DNA of 64,000 nt from contig NZ_CP166769.1 of the NCBI RefSeq assembly GCF_041345015.1, forward strand, positions 186,001 to 250,000, read 5' to 3'. This DNA comes from Bartonella sp. DGB1. GTDB taxonomy: Bacteria; Pseudomonadota; Alphaproteobacteria; Rhizobiales; Rhizobiaceae. The position numbers were made by a program, and so were the translations under genes. The notes under the pieces were generated by a model. The model was not told the DNA's origin and searched no databases. It worked only from the letters and a program-made list of their open reading frames with translations. Shown here piece by piece: positions 62,938-64,000 of this stretch (position 1 is the first letter of the stretch; every line of letters begins with the position of its first letter).

Positions 62938-64000
62938 CTAGGAGTCGAAAATGGATAAACATATACACCTGCACCTAGTAAAACACAACTATCTTTAATT
63001 AAAAGATATCCATATTTTACTTTCCAAACATCTAAATAGTTAACGAAATATTTGATTAAGGAAGAAGAAATACCTAAATCAGTTTTCTAAAAAAATATTT
63101 TAATAAAGTATTTGTTATACAATTTCTTCAACCACGGCAGTTACAGGAACTTTATATGTATTTTAACTCTATACTTTCATTTATTTCTATTTCCTCTAAT
63201 GAAAGATTAGGAATGGAATTTTTAGTTATAATTTTATGTAATTTATGTTTAAATTTTCTGTACAGTATTCAGATGCGGATCTTTAGTATAAAATTTTAAA
63301 AGACCATTTCCAATTTTCTGTCTCGACGGATTTTCTTAATAATTTATAAAGGAATTTTCTATTTCACTTTTTAAAGTAAAATATTGGATAATAAATTTTT
63401 TTCCTAATGAACTTCCTGAAAGGAATCAGCAATTAGGCAAATACTTTTTATTAATAGATGTTAGCAATTGGTCAATGGTAGACAGTAGCAATAATGTTTA
63501 CTTTTAAGCTTTTAGATTTTTAGAACATAGTAATAGGCATATCTATGATGTTTTTTTAATTTTAAATAATATTTTGCATTAGTTACAATTGTGTACCTAT
63601 TATATTTACAACTATTTTTTTAGCTCCAGATAAATTTCTTTTATATCTTGGTTATTAATTTTGGTTTTAATATATTTATATTTTTTAATGAATTTAGGTA
63701 ATGAATTGTTTTAAGCATTATGTTTGATCACTATCTCTTATAAGAGATAAATTTTTGTTAAGTTATACTTAATTATGATGTTTTTAGAGCGGGTAAAATT
63801 GGGGTGCTATTGTTATACCTGTGACTTGCACTCCCAATAAGACTCATAGAAAAAAGCTAGTAAAAGTTTTTTAATTTAATCTCAGAAAAATAGTATATTT
63901 CGTTTTACCTTGTTACCTCGCGTAGGACATTTCTACTGCGAGGATGGGTAAACTTAATTATTAAAATAATTAAGATCACTCTTAGCGTGTTTTGCTTAGT
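62938..64000. other. Decayed, mostly non-coding region to the window end
   Basis: No intact gene. A readable piece at about 63355-63510 (FSISLFKVKYWIINFFPNEL, PERNQQLGKYFLLIDVSNWS) belongs to something I do not recognise. A hairpin CCTCGCGTAG/CTACTGCGAGG lies at 63916-63942, possibly a terminator of a gene beyond the window or a small repeat. Confidence 0.4.

Overview
The window is a 64 kb piece of an AT-rich alphaproteobacterial chromosome. The gene set is alphaproteobacterial: a DUF4167 protein, the block smpB, rpoZ, rel, pyrE, hemN, acpS, lepB, rnc, era, recO, and an rRNA operon ordered 16S, tRNA-Ile, tRNA-Ala, 23S, 5S. The linked rRNA operon argues against classical Rickettsiales, which usually have 16S split from 23S. 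The very low GC, long stretches of decayed genes, many transporters and small outer-membrane barrel surface proteins suggest a host-associated symbiont or parasite with a genome still shrinking. I cannot place it to genus from the sequence alone.

Layout. 1-1000: end of dsbB, a YqaA/VTT membrane protein and tRNA-Leu(CAA). 1000-5960: an outer-membrane barrel gene, a long decayed stretch, an MFS transporter, a decayed barrel paralogue and an IS200/IS605-type remnant. 5977-10308: glycine cleavage operon gcvT-gcvH-gcvP. 10428-13445: an iron-siderophore binding protein and two permeases with no adjacent ATPase. 13447-23527: murA, an rluD-type synthase, DUF4167, alr, lldD, a ferredoxin-NADP reductase, trhO, an ornithine decarboxylase and a GNAT enzyme. 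23520-26568: zinc uptake genes znuB and znuC, and a divergent znuA carrying seven 22-residue His/Cys-rich repeats. 26611-32360: the rRNA operon with promoter, boxA copies, processing stems and terminator. 33365-42485: an accessory zone dominated by pseudogenes: a frameshifted barrel protein, hicAB, a zeta-type toxin stub beside its possible antitoxin, alkA, two MFS transporters and a DoxX-like protein. 42878-56808: a dense block of housekeeping genes ending with a MATE and an MFS transporter. 56905-64000: tRNA-Arg(ACG) and a second decaying zone with a frameshifted MFS, a pilin-like relic, a broken higA and a MATE gene broken twice.

The intact genes describe a cell with glycine cleavage, lysine/peptidoglycan precursor synthesis (dapA, murA, alr), L-lactate oxidation, polyamine synthesis, zinc and iron acquisition, and a bifunctional (p)ppGpp enzyme. 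The most distinctive features are the His/Cys tandem array in ZnuA, the repeated placement of frameshifts at homopolymer tracts (A10, T7, G7) in surface and membrane transport genes, and the graveyard of toxin-antitoxin systems. I found no CRISPR array and no intact transposase, integrase or phage gene. I did not find a clear, complete, undescribed system; the findings list the best leads.
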